A DNA stretch of 64,000 nt from Aureliella helgolandensis (GTDB taxonomy: Bacteria; Planctomycetota; Planctomycetia; Pirellulales; Pirellulaceae). The stretch's first letter is position 1; every line of letters begins with the position of its first letter. The stretch covers positions 8,114,501 through 8,178,500 of the forward strand of contig NZ_CP036298.1 in NCBI RefSeq assembly GCF_007752135.1. Direction: 5' to 3'. This document shows positions 17,020-25,424 of this stretch, in pieces. Both the position numbers and the translations under genes were made by a program. The notes under the pieces were generated by a model that saw only the letters and a program-made list of their open reading frames with translations, was not told where the DNA came from and ran no database searches.

Positions 17020-20000
17020 ATGGTAGACGTATTTGATCACGCTGATGGTGAAACTCCCCCGCTGCCAGGCTACCGCCTTTCGAAATTGGAAATCTACAAC
17101 TGGGGAACCTTCGATGGAGCCGTCTATTCGGTCTATCCAGAGGGCCAAACCACACTGTTGGTTGGAGAGAACGGCTCCGGTAAATCAACCTTAGTCGACG
17201 CACTACTGACTTTGCTGGTCCGTCCACAGACACGCAACTACAACGTCGCCGCCGGCGCGATGAAGAACGAGAGGGATGAGCGAACCTACCTACGAGGTGC
17301 CTACGATCGGACGGTGGGAGAAAGCGGAAGACCTCAAATCCAGTACCTGCGCAGCGGTTCTGGACACTACACCGCCCTGCTCGCTTGCTTCTCTAACGCC
17401 GCCTCCAACGACTCTTTCACACTTTGCCAGATTCTCTACTTGAACGCCGACAACTCAGTCGAGAAAGTCTATGCGTTTTGTGAAGGGCAGCGCGGGATTG
17501 TGCAAGATCTGTCGCATATCACATCGGCCAGCGCGGTTGCCAAGCACCTGAAGGATCGTGGTTACAACACCACCTCCAGCTACAAGCAATACTTGGGTTG
17601 GTTCCAGCGCAAGACCAGCTTCCGTCCCAAGGCGATGGACATCTTCAATCAAACGGTGGCTGTCAAAGACGTCCAGCGACTCGACCTGTTCATCCGCCAG
17701 CACATGTTGGAATTGAAACCCTGGAAGAATAAGGTTGATCGCCTCCTCAGTCACTTTAACGAACTGAGCGAAGCTCACCGCATGCTAATTCGCGTGCGAC
17801 AGCAAGACGAATTGCTCAGCCCCATTTCCGAAGCCGGAGTGCGTTATCAGGCACGGCTCGACGAGGTGACCGCCGCCCGCAAACAACTCGACGCCTGCGA
17901 ATTGTATTTTGCAATGGAGTCGGTCGCCCTCCTCGAGCCACTGTGCGACAAATGGCAGCAACAATTGCAGTTCTTAGCCGACGAGATCACTCGTCTCGAT
18001 GAACTCCAAGACCGCTGCCGCAACGAGATCGCGCGGTTGACGGTGGAAATCGAGCATGCCGGCGGCGACCGACTTCGGCAACTGCCGGGATTGATCGAGC
18101 AAGCCGAATCAATTTCACGCGTCAAGCTGGCTGCCCGTCATCGCTTCGAAGCTCAGCTCCGCTCCGCCGAACTCCAGCCGCAAATCACTTCACCAGACCA
18201 GTTCCACAAGACTCGGCAGTTGATCCATCAACGGCGTAATAGATTGGTTGAAGACCGAACTCAAAGCCGGCACATGAGCAGTGCAATACAGTTCGAAATC
18301 GGCTCGCTGACGAGGCAACTCTCCGACGATCGCAATGAGCTCGAGGCGCTGCAGCGCCGCAAGAACAACCTGCCGGAGTCGCTCATTGCCATGCGCGATC
18401 AGATTTGCAGCGACTTGCGCCTGGCGCCTTCGGATCTCCCGTTTACCGCAGAGCTGGTTGCAGTTGCCCCCGAGGAACGCGAATGGGAAGCCTCCATCGA
18501 ACAGGTCCTGTACGGTTTCGCGCGTTCGCTGCTCGTGGCGGAGGAAGTCTACCCCAGAGTATCCGGTTACGTCGACCGCACGCGACTGCTGGACGGACGT
18601 GGTCAAGGGCAACGCTTGGTCTACTTGAAAGTGGGTAAACGGAGCGAATCGACTCGTCGCACAAGCAGCGACGAAACGCTCGTTAGCAAGCTACTCTACC
18701 GCGACGATCATCCGCTGACCCCTTGGGTCCGCAGCGAAATGCGAGATCGCTTTGACTATCTCGCCTGCGAAACCGTGGAGCGATTCCAAACCACTCGGGG
18801 TGCCGCCATGACCAAGAATCGCCACTTGCGATCTGGTGGCTGGCGCCACGAAAAGGACGACCGCGCCCGCTTGGGGGACCGTCGCAATTTTGTACTGGGG
18901 TGGGATAACCGCGCCAAGCGACTCGCCCTCTCCGATTCAATTCGTGAGACAGAGGAAAGCTTGCAACAGCTCCACACCCGCGTGGCCAAACTGGTGGCCA
19001 CGGAAGACCGCACCACCGCCGCCATTGAATCGCTCGACCAAGCCCTGCAAATTGACGACTTCGACATCATCGATTTTGAAAAACATGAATTCCAGGCGTC
19101 CCAGTTGCGACTCGAAATGCAACGCATCGAAGAGGCCGATGATCAGATCCAAGAACTCAAGGCGCATCGCAAGAAGTTAGAAACGGAAGTGGTGGGTTAC
19201 AAATCCGATCGTGATCGTTTTATCGCGCAGCATACCACCCGCGAAACAGAACTGCGCAATGGCCAAGGCTTACTCAACAATGCACGCCGCACCATTGAAC
19301 AAACCGAGATCAACGGACGGCGTGCCCTACTCGAACAAGAGTTCGAGACGTTGTCCAACCAGTCGCCCGCCCCCCTGTCCATCGAAAACATCGCCACCCT
19401 GCCACAAACAGTCGCCGCCGACTTGCGGGACAAGCATGAAAAACTGCGTGAAAGACTGGTTCCTATTGCCAAAGAGGTGACCAGTGCCATGACGCGTTTC
19501 CTCAAGAATTTTCCTGATGAGCAAGCCGATTTGGACGCCGATGTCGCCGCCATCTCCAGCTTCAATGCCCTGTACGCGAGAATTGCCAGTGACGATCTCC
19601 CCAAGCATGAGACCCGATTCAAGCAGCGATTGAATGAAAAGGTGCTCTTGGAAATTGGGATGCTCCACGGCAGCCTTGAAGGGGAACGTCAGGAAATTCG
19701 CAACAAGATCGAACAACTCAATACCGCCCTGCGACTCTTGGAATGGAAGCCTGGGACCTACATGCGTCTGGAACCCAGCGATGTCCAGGATCGAGAGATT
19801 CAAGATTTTCGGCGCGAGTTGTCAGCCTGCTTGAACGGAACCCTCGATGGGACGACCGAAGCCAACGAAGCGACTTTTGTGCGCATCGAAAAACTGGTTG
19901 CTAAGCTGCGCGAGGAAGGCAACGATCGCTGGCGACAAAAGGTTGTTGACGTTCGCAATTGGTTCAACTTTGCCGCCCGAGAACTGGTGGCAGAAACGGG

Positions 20001-20382
20001 CGAGGCGCGGAGCTACTATGATGGCGGCACTGGACAATCAGGCGGTGAAAAAGGGAAGCTCGCCTTCCTCGTCTTAGTAGCAGCCATTGCCTATCAATAC
20101 GATTTGGATCCGAACGCTACACACAGCAACCGCCTGCATTTTGTAATGGTTGATGAAATGTTTTCCCGCAGTGATGACCAACACGCGGAATACGCCCTGG
20201 ATCTGTTTGAACGATTCGGGCTGCAACTGCTAATCGTGGCCCCCTTGGATGCCAAAGCTCGCGTGACGGAACCCTACGTTGGCACCTACATCCACGTCGT
20301 GAAAGACAAACAAACCCATTGCAGCCAACTCCTCTCTTTAACCGCCGAAGAGTTTCAGGAACAGGCTCTGCCCGAAGAGTAG
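17020..20382 (+). CDS. jetC: Wadjet JetC, SMC/MukB-like ATPase (MksB type)
   Basis: 1120 residues. The Walker A motif GENGSGKS is at residues 49-56, just after the opening strand LSKLEIYNWGTFDGAVY. The centre is long coiled coil (about 270-450 and 640-960) around a hinge-like globular part (about 470-620, with FTAELVAVAPEEREWEASIEQVLYGFARSLLV). The ABC signature TGQSGGEKGKLAF lies near 1005-1015 and Walker B FVMVDEMFSR near 1040-1048. This is the loop-extruding motor of Wadjet. The 71-base gap after jetB contains no visible terminator. The gene ends the first block of the operon and faces a convergent FG-GAP gene 59 bases away; jetD is found only 2.6 kb further on. Confidence 0.93.
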   Translation: MVDVFDHADGETPPLPGYRLSKLEIYNWGTFDGAVYSVYPEGQTTLLVGENGSGKSTLVDALLTLLVRPQTRNYNVAAGAMKNERDERTYLRGAYDRTVGESGRPQIQYLRSGSGHYTALLACFSNAASNDSFTLCQILYLNADNSVEKVYAFCEGQRGIVQDLSHITSASAVAKHLKDRGYNTTSSYKQYLGWFQRKTSFRPKAMDIFNQTVAVKDVQRLDLFIRQHMLELKPWKNKVDRLLSHFNELSEAHRMLIRVRQQDELLSPISEAGVRYQARLDEVTAARKQLDACELYFAMESVALLEPLCDKWQQQLQFLADEITRLDELQDRCRNEIARLTVEIEHAGGDRLRQLPGLIEQAESISRVKLAARHRFEAQLRSAELQPQITSPDQFHKTRQLIHQRRNRLVEDRTQSRHMSSAIQFEIGSLTRQLSDDRNELEALQRRKNNLPESLIAMRDQICSDLRLAPSDLPFTAELVAVAPEEREWEASIEQVLYGFARSLLVAEEVYPRVSGYVDRTRLLDGRGQGQRLVYLKVGKRSESTRRTSSDETLVSKLLYRDDHPLTPWVRSEMRDRFDYLACETVERFQTTRGAAMTKNRHLRSGGWRHEKDDRARLGDRRNFVLGWDNRAKRLALSDSIRETEESLQQLHTRVAKLVATEDRTTAAIESLDQALQIDDFDIIDFEKHEFQASQLRLEMQRIEEADDQIQELKAHRKKLETEVVGYKSDRDRFIAQHTTRETELRNGQGLLNNARRTIEQTEINGRRALLEQEFETLSNQSPAPLSIENIATLPQTVAADLRDKHEKLRERLVPIAKEVTSAMTRFLKNFPDEQADLDADVAAISSFNALYARIASDDLPKHETRFKQRLNEKVLLEIGMLHGSLEGERQEIRNKIEQLNTALRLLEWKPGTYMRLEPSDVQDREIQDFRRELSACLNGTLDGTTEANEATFVRIEKLVAKLREEGNDRWRQKVVDVRNWFNFAARELVAETGEARSYYDGGTGQSGGEKGKLAFLVLVAAIAYQYDLDPNATHSNRLHFVMVDEMFSRSDDQHAEYALDLFERFGLQLLIVAPLDAKARVTEPYVGTYIHVVKDKQTHCSQLLSLTAEEFQEQALPEE

Positions 20383-20441
20383 TAATGTCGGCCCGCGTTG
20401 CAGAGGTCGAAGCCCTAGAACGCTCGGACCGTGGAGCCCAT

Positions 20442-22097
20442 TCATTGTGAACTCTCCCTTGCAGGGGTCGTACTCAGGATGGCTATCGGTGGAGCCATCA
20501 TCTCTGTTTCATCGAGATAGAAACTCCCCATGGCGATATCCATTGTCCCATTCTGGTCGAAGTCTGCAACGCAAACCGCTGCGTGACTACAGTCACCGAC
20601 CTGCAAAACTCGCACTTCAAACTCCTCCCCGCCTGTGTTCTCAAGCCACACAAGTGACGCTAGCTCGCTTGCATCTCCGGCTCCTTTTAGCTGGCTGGGT
20701 AGGAACGAGCCAACGAGGATGTCGGTGTCGTCATCTCCATCGAAATCAACTACCTGCGGGCTGTGGCAACCAGGGATATAAGCCAGCTGATGGTCTTCGA
20801 AGGTGAGTTGTCCTTTATTCTCCAGCCAGTGGACAGCGTGATAGGGCTTAATCTGAAAACTATCGAGGGCATCGCCATTGGTGTACACCACATCCCAATC
20901 GCCATCGCCATCGAGATCACAAACCTCCATACCGCTACTGCCACTGGAGGGATCTGCACTAAAGATCGATTGCCCAGAAAACTGGCCTGAACTGTCTTGC
21001 GTATAGAGCATGACGGTTTCGAATTCCTGCCCAAACAAGGCAATAATATCAAGTTTTCCGTCGCCATCGAAATCAAGAATTCTGCTTTCAAGTGCGCCCG
21101 ACCTAGTGTCAAGCACGTGCGTCTTAAAACTGGCCGCTGTAGCAGGACCTGCTGAAATGCGTTCCATCCAAAGCAATTGACCAGTTGTATGCCAACCGAA
21201 ATCAGCCACAACGATATCCAGGTCTCCATCACCATCGATATCACCACACTGCACGTCAGCCACCCGTCCGCAGTCGCTCAACAAAACTTCCTGCGTAAAG
21301 GCGGACGAACTATCCGATTCACGCGTTAGCCAAACAACCCGCCCCAAGTTATGATCACTTGGTAAGAACCTCCCCAAGTCGGACACCAGCAAACCAATCT
21401 GCCCTGCCCCGTCCAAATCGACTTGTTGGAAGCGGCATGGATTGCGCAGTCGAGCCAGGAGCTGGCCTTGGTGACTCTTTTCCCCGCTGCTTGGCGCGGC
21501 AAAGATGCCACCGTTTCGCATGTCACTGTACACCAACTGCTTTCCCAACGTCGGCCCCCAATCGATCACCTTGATGGCTGCTGTCGCGGGTGCCTGTAGC
21601 AACTCTCCCTCGGATTGCACGATGCCTGGATCGAAGCGTGCGAGAGCGGACACATCGACCGGCTCGCGCGGCGGAAATTCGAACTCAGCCGGTGCAAGTG
21701 AACGGTAATAACGCGTGACATCTTCAGGACTTGGCATGGTTAGGTCGGATCGACCACTTGAAAAATAGAAATCAAATCCCCGCTGCACCTCATGCGCCCA
21801 ACGCTCTTGCGTGAAATTCTGCGGTGAGGGGAAAATGTGGCAAGCCCCACAAAACGCTTCCGCCGAAGCCTTAACCTCGTCAGACACTTCGCCAATCGAT
21901 TCTGGCTCCTTGGCCGCTTCCGCACGAGAGACGCTTGCCTGCTCAACATCCGGTACTGAGGAGCTTCCGCACCCGCTAGAGGCCACCCCCCAACATCCCA
22001 AAGCAAAACAGAGAGTTCGGCAGCCCCAAGGGCCAGCCAAACGTCGCTTGCAAACCCCATTTCGCCGGGTGAGCGATCTATAAAACTCAGCCGACAT
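20442..22097 (-). CDS. FG-GAP (VCBS) repeat lipoprotein with a cytochrome-type CxxCH motif
   Basis: About 551 residues from the ATG at 22097; an upstream TTG at 22145 is open but less likely. A basic N-terminus is followed by a hydrophobic segment and a lipobox-like VASSGC. Near residue 90 a heme-binding CGACH is followed by IFPSPQNFTQERWAHEV, a form seen in planctomycete proteins of this kind. The rest is an FG-GAP beta-propeller with calcium-type DxDGDGxxD loops (GDIDGDGDLDIVVADFG, CDLDGDGDWDVVYTN, VDFDGDDDTDILVGS, ADFDQNGTMDIAMGS). It is likely exported and lipid-anchored. It lies in reverse orientation between jetC and jetD and has no obvious link to Wadjet. Confidence 0.85.
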   Translation of the reverse strand: MSAEFYRSLTRRNGVCKRRLAGPWGCRTLCFALGCWGVASSGCGSSSVPDVEQASVSRAEAAKEPESIGEVSDEVKASAEAFCGACHIFPSPQNFTQERWAHEVQRGFDFYFSSGRSDLTMPSPEDVTRYYRSLAPAEFEFPPREPVDVSALARFDPGIVQSEGELLQAPATAAIKVIDWGPTLGKQLVYSDMRNGGIFAAPSSGEKSHQGQLLARLRNPCRFQQVDLDGAGQIGLLVSDLGRFLPSDHNLGRVVWLTRESDSSSAFTQEVLLSDCGRVADVQCGDIDGDGDLDIVVADFGWHTTGQLLWMERISAGPATAASFKTHVLDTRSGALESRILDFDGDGKLDIIALFGQEFETVMLYTQDSSGQFSGQSIFSADPSSGSSGMEVCDLDGDGDWDVVYTNGDALDSFQIKPYHAVHWLENKGQLTFEDHQLAYIPGCHSPQVVDFDGDDDTDILVGSFLPSQLKGAGDASELASLVWLENTGGEEFEVRVLQVGDCSHAAVCVADFDQNGTMDIAMGSFYLDETEMMAPPIAILSTTPARESSQ

Positions 22098-22612
22098 TAC
22101 AATGCCCAATATACTCGGAGGAGACGAGGTTCTAGAGTTGCTCAAGAAACGCGATACGCTTCCCCCGAGCTGCGGAAGCGGGTCCCTTGCCTACTGCTGT
22201 GCAACTGCATTTGATGACTGGCGGGCGATGATCGTTCGTGCCAGCAAATTCCGCTTGCACGTGGCAACGCCCAAACGGGGCACCTGTTCCTGCGCAATTC
22301 CCTTGCCCGCTGGAGTCCAGCGGCAAGCCTGAAAGGGAAGCTGCACTGCTCGCCAACCATCGATTCTATAACGACGATTCCCCCCCTAAGCCTCTCTAGC
22401 GGAATTTCAGTCGACTTCTCACAAGAAAAAGTATAGTCTGCAGGGCGCTGCGTCGACTTCTTCGGTGCACAATCTTCCCAGACCCAATTTGTGACGCTAC
22501 GCTTGGCGCACCTCACCCTGCGTGCAACTGCGTTCCTGTCCATCACACACTTGGCCAACTTCCGGCTCGCGCAAGCGTTTCGGGGCCCAGGCGAGACCAA
22601 AGGAGCGAATGA

Positions 22613-23011
22613 GGTTCCCAGCTGGCTGAAGAGATTAAGGACAAGCGAGAGGTGTTCTCAACGCTTCACCAGGAAGCTGCCGCGCAGCCTCGTGATGCCG
22701 ACATACGCTTTCGCTTGGGTTAGCTCGCCCAAGAGTTGCAAATGCCGGATATGGCAGTCACTCGGGTTAACGGGCTGTGGAAATAGTAACCCGCCGCGTG
22801 CGCAAGAAATGGCGGTTACCGCTACCGGGAAATTAGGGATGCTACCTCCGCGTTAAAATTCAAATTGCTATAAAATCAACAGCCCGCTAAGGCTGCAATC
22901 GAACTCGAGCCGACGCATGAGCGGGCCAGACCAGCGCTCCTCAACTTCACGACGCTCGCTTTGCCCCAACTGGACACGACTCAATCCCCACCGCCCGTCT
23001 CCGATCCATGA
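22613..23011 (+). pseudogene. TPR-protein gene remnant split by miniature element A
   Basis: One reading frame gives a helix-turn-helix TPR-like sequence: QLAEEIKDKREVFSTLHQEA, then AAQPRDADIRFRLG, an in-frame TAG where Glu is expected, then LAQELQMPDMAVTR. It is interrupted at the 117-bp element (22770-22886). The same frame resumes beyond it with KAAIELEPTHERARPALLNF, the usual end of a TPR unit. Element plus TTA duplication is 120 bp, so phase is kept but stops are introduced. No 5' part is recognisable before 22613. The frame's TGA overlaps the jetD ATG as ATGA, which may be chance. It was probably once a partner of an FG-GAP protein. Confidence 0.6.
22770..22886. mobile_element. 117-bp miniature element 'A', copy 2
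   Basis: It starts ACGGGCTGTGGAAATAGTAA and ends AAAATCAACAGCCCG. The flanks are TTA (22767-22769) and CTA (22887-22889), a nearly intact 3-bp duplication. It lies within the TPR remnant 120 bases ahead of jetD. Confidence 0.85.
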
Positions 23012-24225
23012 TTACTCCCGCAGAAATTTATCAGAAAGTTGCGAGGCTTTACACAGCTGGTGTTCAGGCTTGGTTAGCTGGCGACGACTCATTTTTCCCG
23101 CGAAGAATCCCAGCGAATCTAAGCTTCCATGGACTCGAGCACTACGAGCTCATCCAGCAAGTTGAACAGTTGCGGCAGGGATCCAAACAGGCGATCGGAT
23201 ACGGATATTCCATTCGCTTTGAACGCAAAGTGAGCCGTAAACATGGAGAAAACCTATTTCCCTCCGCCATCGAAATCGTGTCGCTCGACGATCTGCTCCT
23301 TCTGCTTCGGAAGCAAAAAGAATTTCGCGTTTTGGTGAAAGCCACAATCCAACTGCGAAGTAGCTTTCCTCAATTGGAACCGTGGATACGACAGCATTGG
23401 AAGCGGCTGATCCTGGCAGCGGAGCACCTCCCCGACCTGCTTCAAATCACCCAATACATGCTGGCAAACCCGAATCCCGATTGCTACTTACGGGAACTTC
23501 CCCTGCCAATCTCCACCAAGATACTTGAGCAGCACAAACCGCTGTTGGGCGAATGGTTCAACCTCCTGCTTCCCGCACATGCGATCAACCACGGATGTGA
23601 TCCTCGCAATTTTGAGCAGCGGTATGGCTTCCGCTATGCGAGAAAACACCTACTGGTGCGCGTCTTGGATCGAGACCTCCTGCCTGAGCTAGGAATCCCT
23701 TTCGATGAGTTATGCTTGCCCGCTCAAACTCTCGCCGTACTTCCGTCGAGAAACCTCCGCGTCATCGTCGTGGAAAATAAGATAAACCTGCTGACGCTGC
23801 CCCAAGTCCCTCGGGGGATTGCGTTTGGAGGCCTAGGCAACGACCTCAGTGAATTCAACACCATTGAATGGCTGAAATCTTCAGAGCTGCATTACTGGGG
23901 AGACATTGATGTCGCTGGGTTTCAGATCCTGGAACGTTTTCGACGAGCATTCCCTCAGACGCAGAGTCTGTTGATGGACCGAGAGACGCTCGACATGCAC
24001 GCCACCCTATGCACCCCGCTTCCCAAACGCCACCAAGCAACAGTCGGCGAAACCCAAGAATCGGCGAATGCAAACAGCGGAGTGAATGTGAACTCGGCAT
24101 CATGCCACCTTTCGCGAAGCGAGCAAGAATTGCTTGCACACTGTCAACACGACGCTATCCAACTTGAGCAAGAGCATCTCCCCCAGACCTATGTCACCGC
24201 GCGCATCCGCGCCTTGGTCCGGTAG
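23008..24225 (+). CDS. jetD: Wadjet JetD, DUF3322/DUF2220 Toprim nuclease (MksG type)
   Basis: A 405-residue protein. The N-terminal DUF3322 part starts MITPAEIYQKVARLYTAGVQ and contains FPRRIPANLSFHGLEHYELI and GYGYSIRFERKVSR. The C-terminal DUF2220 Toprim part has the acidic site expected of the nuclease: Glu in VIVVENKINLLTL near residue 255, and Asp pair in YWGDIDVAGFQILERFR near 299-301. JetD cuts the plasmid DNA extruded by JetABC. A short Asn/Ser-rich insertion (SANANSGVNVNSA) near residues 353-365 is unusual. Unlike typical jetABCD operons, this gene is separated from jetC by an inverted gene and a pseudogene, so it must have its own promoter. Its length and active-site residues look intact. 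Confidence 0.9.
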   Translation: MITPAEIYQKVARLYTAGVQAWLAGDDSFFPRRIPANLSFHGLEHYELIQQVEQLRQGSKQAIGYGYSIRFERKVSRKHGENLFPSAIEIVSLDDLLLLLRKQKEFRVLVKATIQLRSSFPQLEPWIRQHWKRLILAAEHLPDLLQITQYMLANPNPDCYLRELPLPISTKILEQHKPLLGEWFNLLLPAHAINHGCDPRNFEQRYGFRYARKHLLVRVLDRDLLPELGIPFDELCLPAQTLAVLPSRNLRVIVVENKINLLTLPQVPRGIAFGGLGNDLSEFNTIEWLKSSELHYWGDIDVAGFQILERFRRAFPQTQSLLMDRETLDMHATLCTPLPKRHQATVGETQESANANSGVNVNSASCHLSRSEQELLAHCQHDAIQLEQEHLPQTYVTARIRALVR

Positions 24226-24437
24226 ATCCTGGAAGTCGGGACAGCATTGGAGGCAGTGATTCTTGGGCAAGTTGGTTGCATACACTGCGGCTAGCGGATC
24301 CTCCGCAATCACAACTCAGCTGCAAAATGGGGTGATGAAGCCCCGCCGGCTAGCGAACATCACACCAGCGATGCGCGAAATGCAGAACTGGTTTGCGATA
24401 GGCTCCAGCGAATCGCCACCGAGCCTCACTCCCGCAC

Positions 24438-24800
24438 TCATGCTTTAGGGACTTGAACCTGAATCTCTTGCCCGACCACGCGGACTTTGAACTTATCGAC
24501 CCCAATTTTTGGGTTTTCTAACCAAGTGCCATCGGCAATTGAAAAGCACCAGTGGTGCCAAGGGCACACGACGGCACAGCCATCGTCCACATAGCCTTCA
24601 GCCAGCGAGGCCCCTTGGTGCGGGCAAAAATCGTCGATGGCAAAGTACTCTTCTTGGTTCTTAAAGACTGCCACCATGCGGTTTCCCACGGAAAATGCCC
24701 TCCCCCTCCCTTCCAGAATATCGCCAACTTTAGCTACGGTAACGTAGGGTGGGTCCGACTCTTCATCGGGAAACAATGGCAGGGGAGCTTCTTCACTCAT
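24438..24800 (-). CDS. Rieske [2Fe-2S] ferredoxin-like protein (NirD/biphenyl-dioxygenase-ferredoxin type)
   Basis: A 120-residue cytosolic protein with no signal peptide. The cluster ligands are visible: Cys59 and His61 in CPHQGASLAEG, Cys79 and His82 in CPWHHWCFSIADG, giving the C-x-H...C-x2-H Rieske arrangement. The domain is flanked by strands RAFSVGNRMVAVF and KVRVVGQEIQVQV. Small stand-alone Rieske proteins carry electrons to oxygenases or act as the small subunit of nitrite reductase; no such partner is next to it. It is convergent with jetD. Confidence 0.88.
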   Translation of the reverse strand: MSEEAPLPLFPDEESDPPYVTVAKVGDILEGRGRAFSVGNRMVAVFKNQEEYFAIDDFCPHQGASLAEGYVDDGCAVVCPWHHWCFSIADGTWLENPKIGVDKFKVRVVGQEIQVQVPKA

Positions 24801-25110
24801 GGATCGACTTTGTCAGTGGTTTCTAGAATTTCTGAGACTGCGGCTGACTGATTTTGGCGCGCCTTCAATCCTAACGCAAACCTAGCTTCGCGCCAGCCAC
24901 TTTCGCTCTGGTTACCAGCTGCGCTCTAGCAGCCCGCCGCATACCGGCGCCGCCCGCCGCTGGCTGACATTGTAAACCGCTGCATGGACAAGCAAGGGTG
25001 GTTGCCGTGACGTGGGAGTCAGGGGTACCGCCGTCCCGCTAAAACCAAACGCCCGTTCAAATCCGCGCGCCGGTAAGCCAGATTGGACTCGCTGCCGCTG
25101 CGGTGCAACG

Positions 25111-25180
25111 CACAATGCACAAGGCACAATGCACAACGCACAACGCACAAGGCACAACGCACAACGCACAACGCACAACG
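25111..25180. repeat. Heptamer array (CACAAYG/CACAAGG)10
   Basis: Ten consecutive 7-bp units of CACAACG, CACAATG or CACAAGG. The order is mixed and there are no spacers, so this is a simple tandem array and not CRISPR. Units outside this range degrade (TGCAACG before, CATGATG after). It ends 53 bases before element A copy 3. Confidence 0.92.
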
Positions 25181-25233
25181 CATGATGCGAGGCCTACGTG
25201 AAACGGCAGCCGTCTTAAGAGCAACAAGCCTTA

Positions 25234-25350
25234 ACGGGCTGTTGAAATAGTAACCCGCCGCGTGAGCAAGGAAAGACAACCTCCGCTACAAGTCAATTAA
25301 GGCTGCTACCTCCGCATTAAAATTCAAATTGCGATTAAATCAACAGCCCG
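25234..25350. mobile_element. 117-bp miniature element 'A', copy 3
   Basis: It starts ACGGGCTGTTGAAATAGTAA and ends AAATCAACAGCCCG, flanked by perfect TTA repeats (25231-25233 and 25351-25353). This is the cleanest copy in the window. It lies 74 bases past the early stop of the isomerase gene. Confidence 0.9.
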
Positions 25351-25424
25351 TTAAGCGGTGGGTGGGATTGTGGCTAGCCACGGTTCATCTACGCGGTTCA
25401 TCTCCAGGGACGGAAGACATCTAT

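Larger units (their letters stand above)
24801..25424. other. Gene-free stretch with heptamer repeats and a miniature element
   Basis: About 620 bases between the Rieske gene and the isomerase gene. It contains a 10-unit heptamer array (25111-25180) and element A copy 3 (25234-25350), listed separately. Open frames across it are products of the repeats. Confidence 0.6.

Noticed and set aside
22491-22856. 121-residue plus-strand open frame upstream of jetD
   Set aside because: It runs through element A copy 2 in another frame than the TPR remnant and has no family content.
25111-25180. Possible CRISPR array
   Set aside because: Units are 7 bp, directly adjacent and without spacers, so this is a simple tandem repeat.
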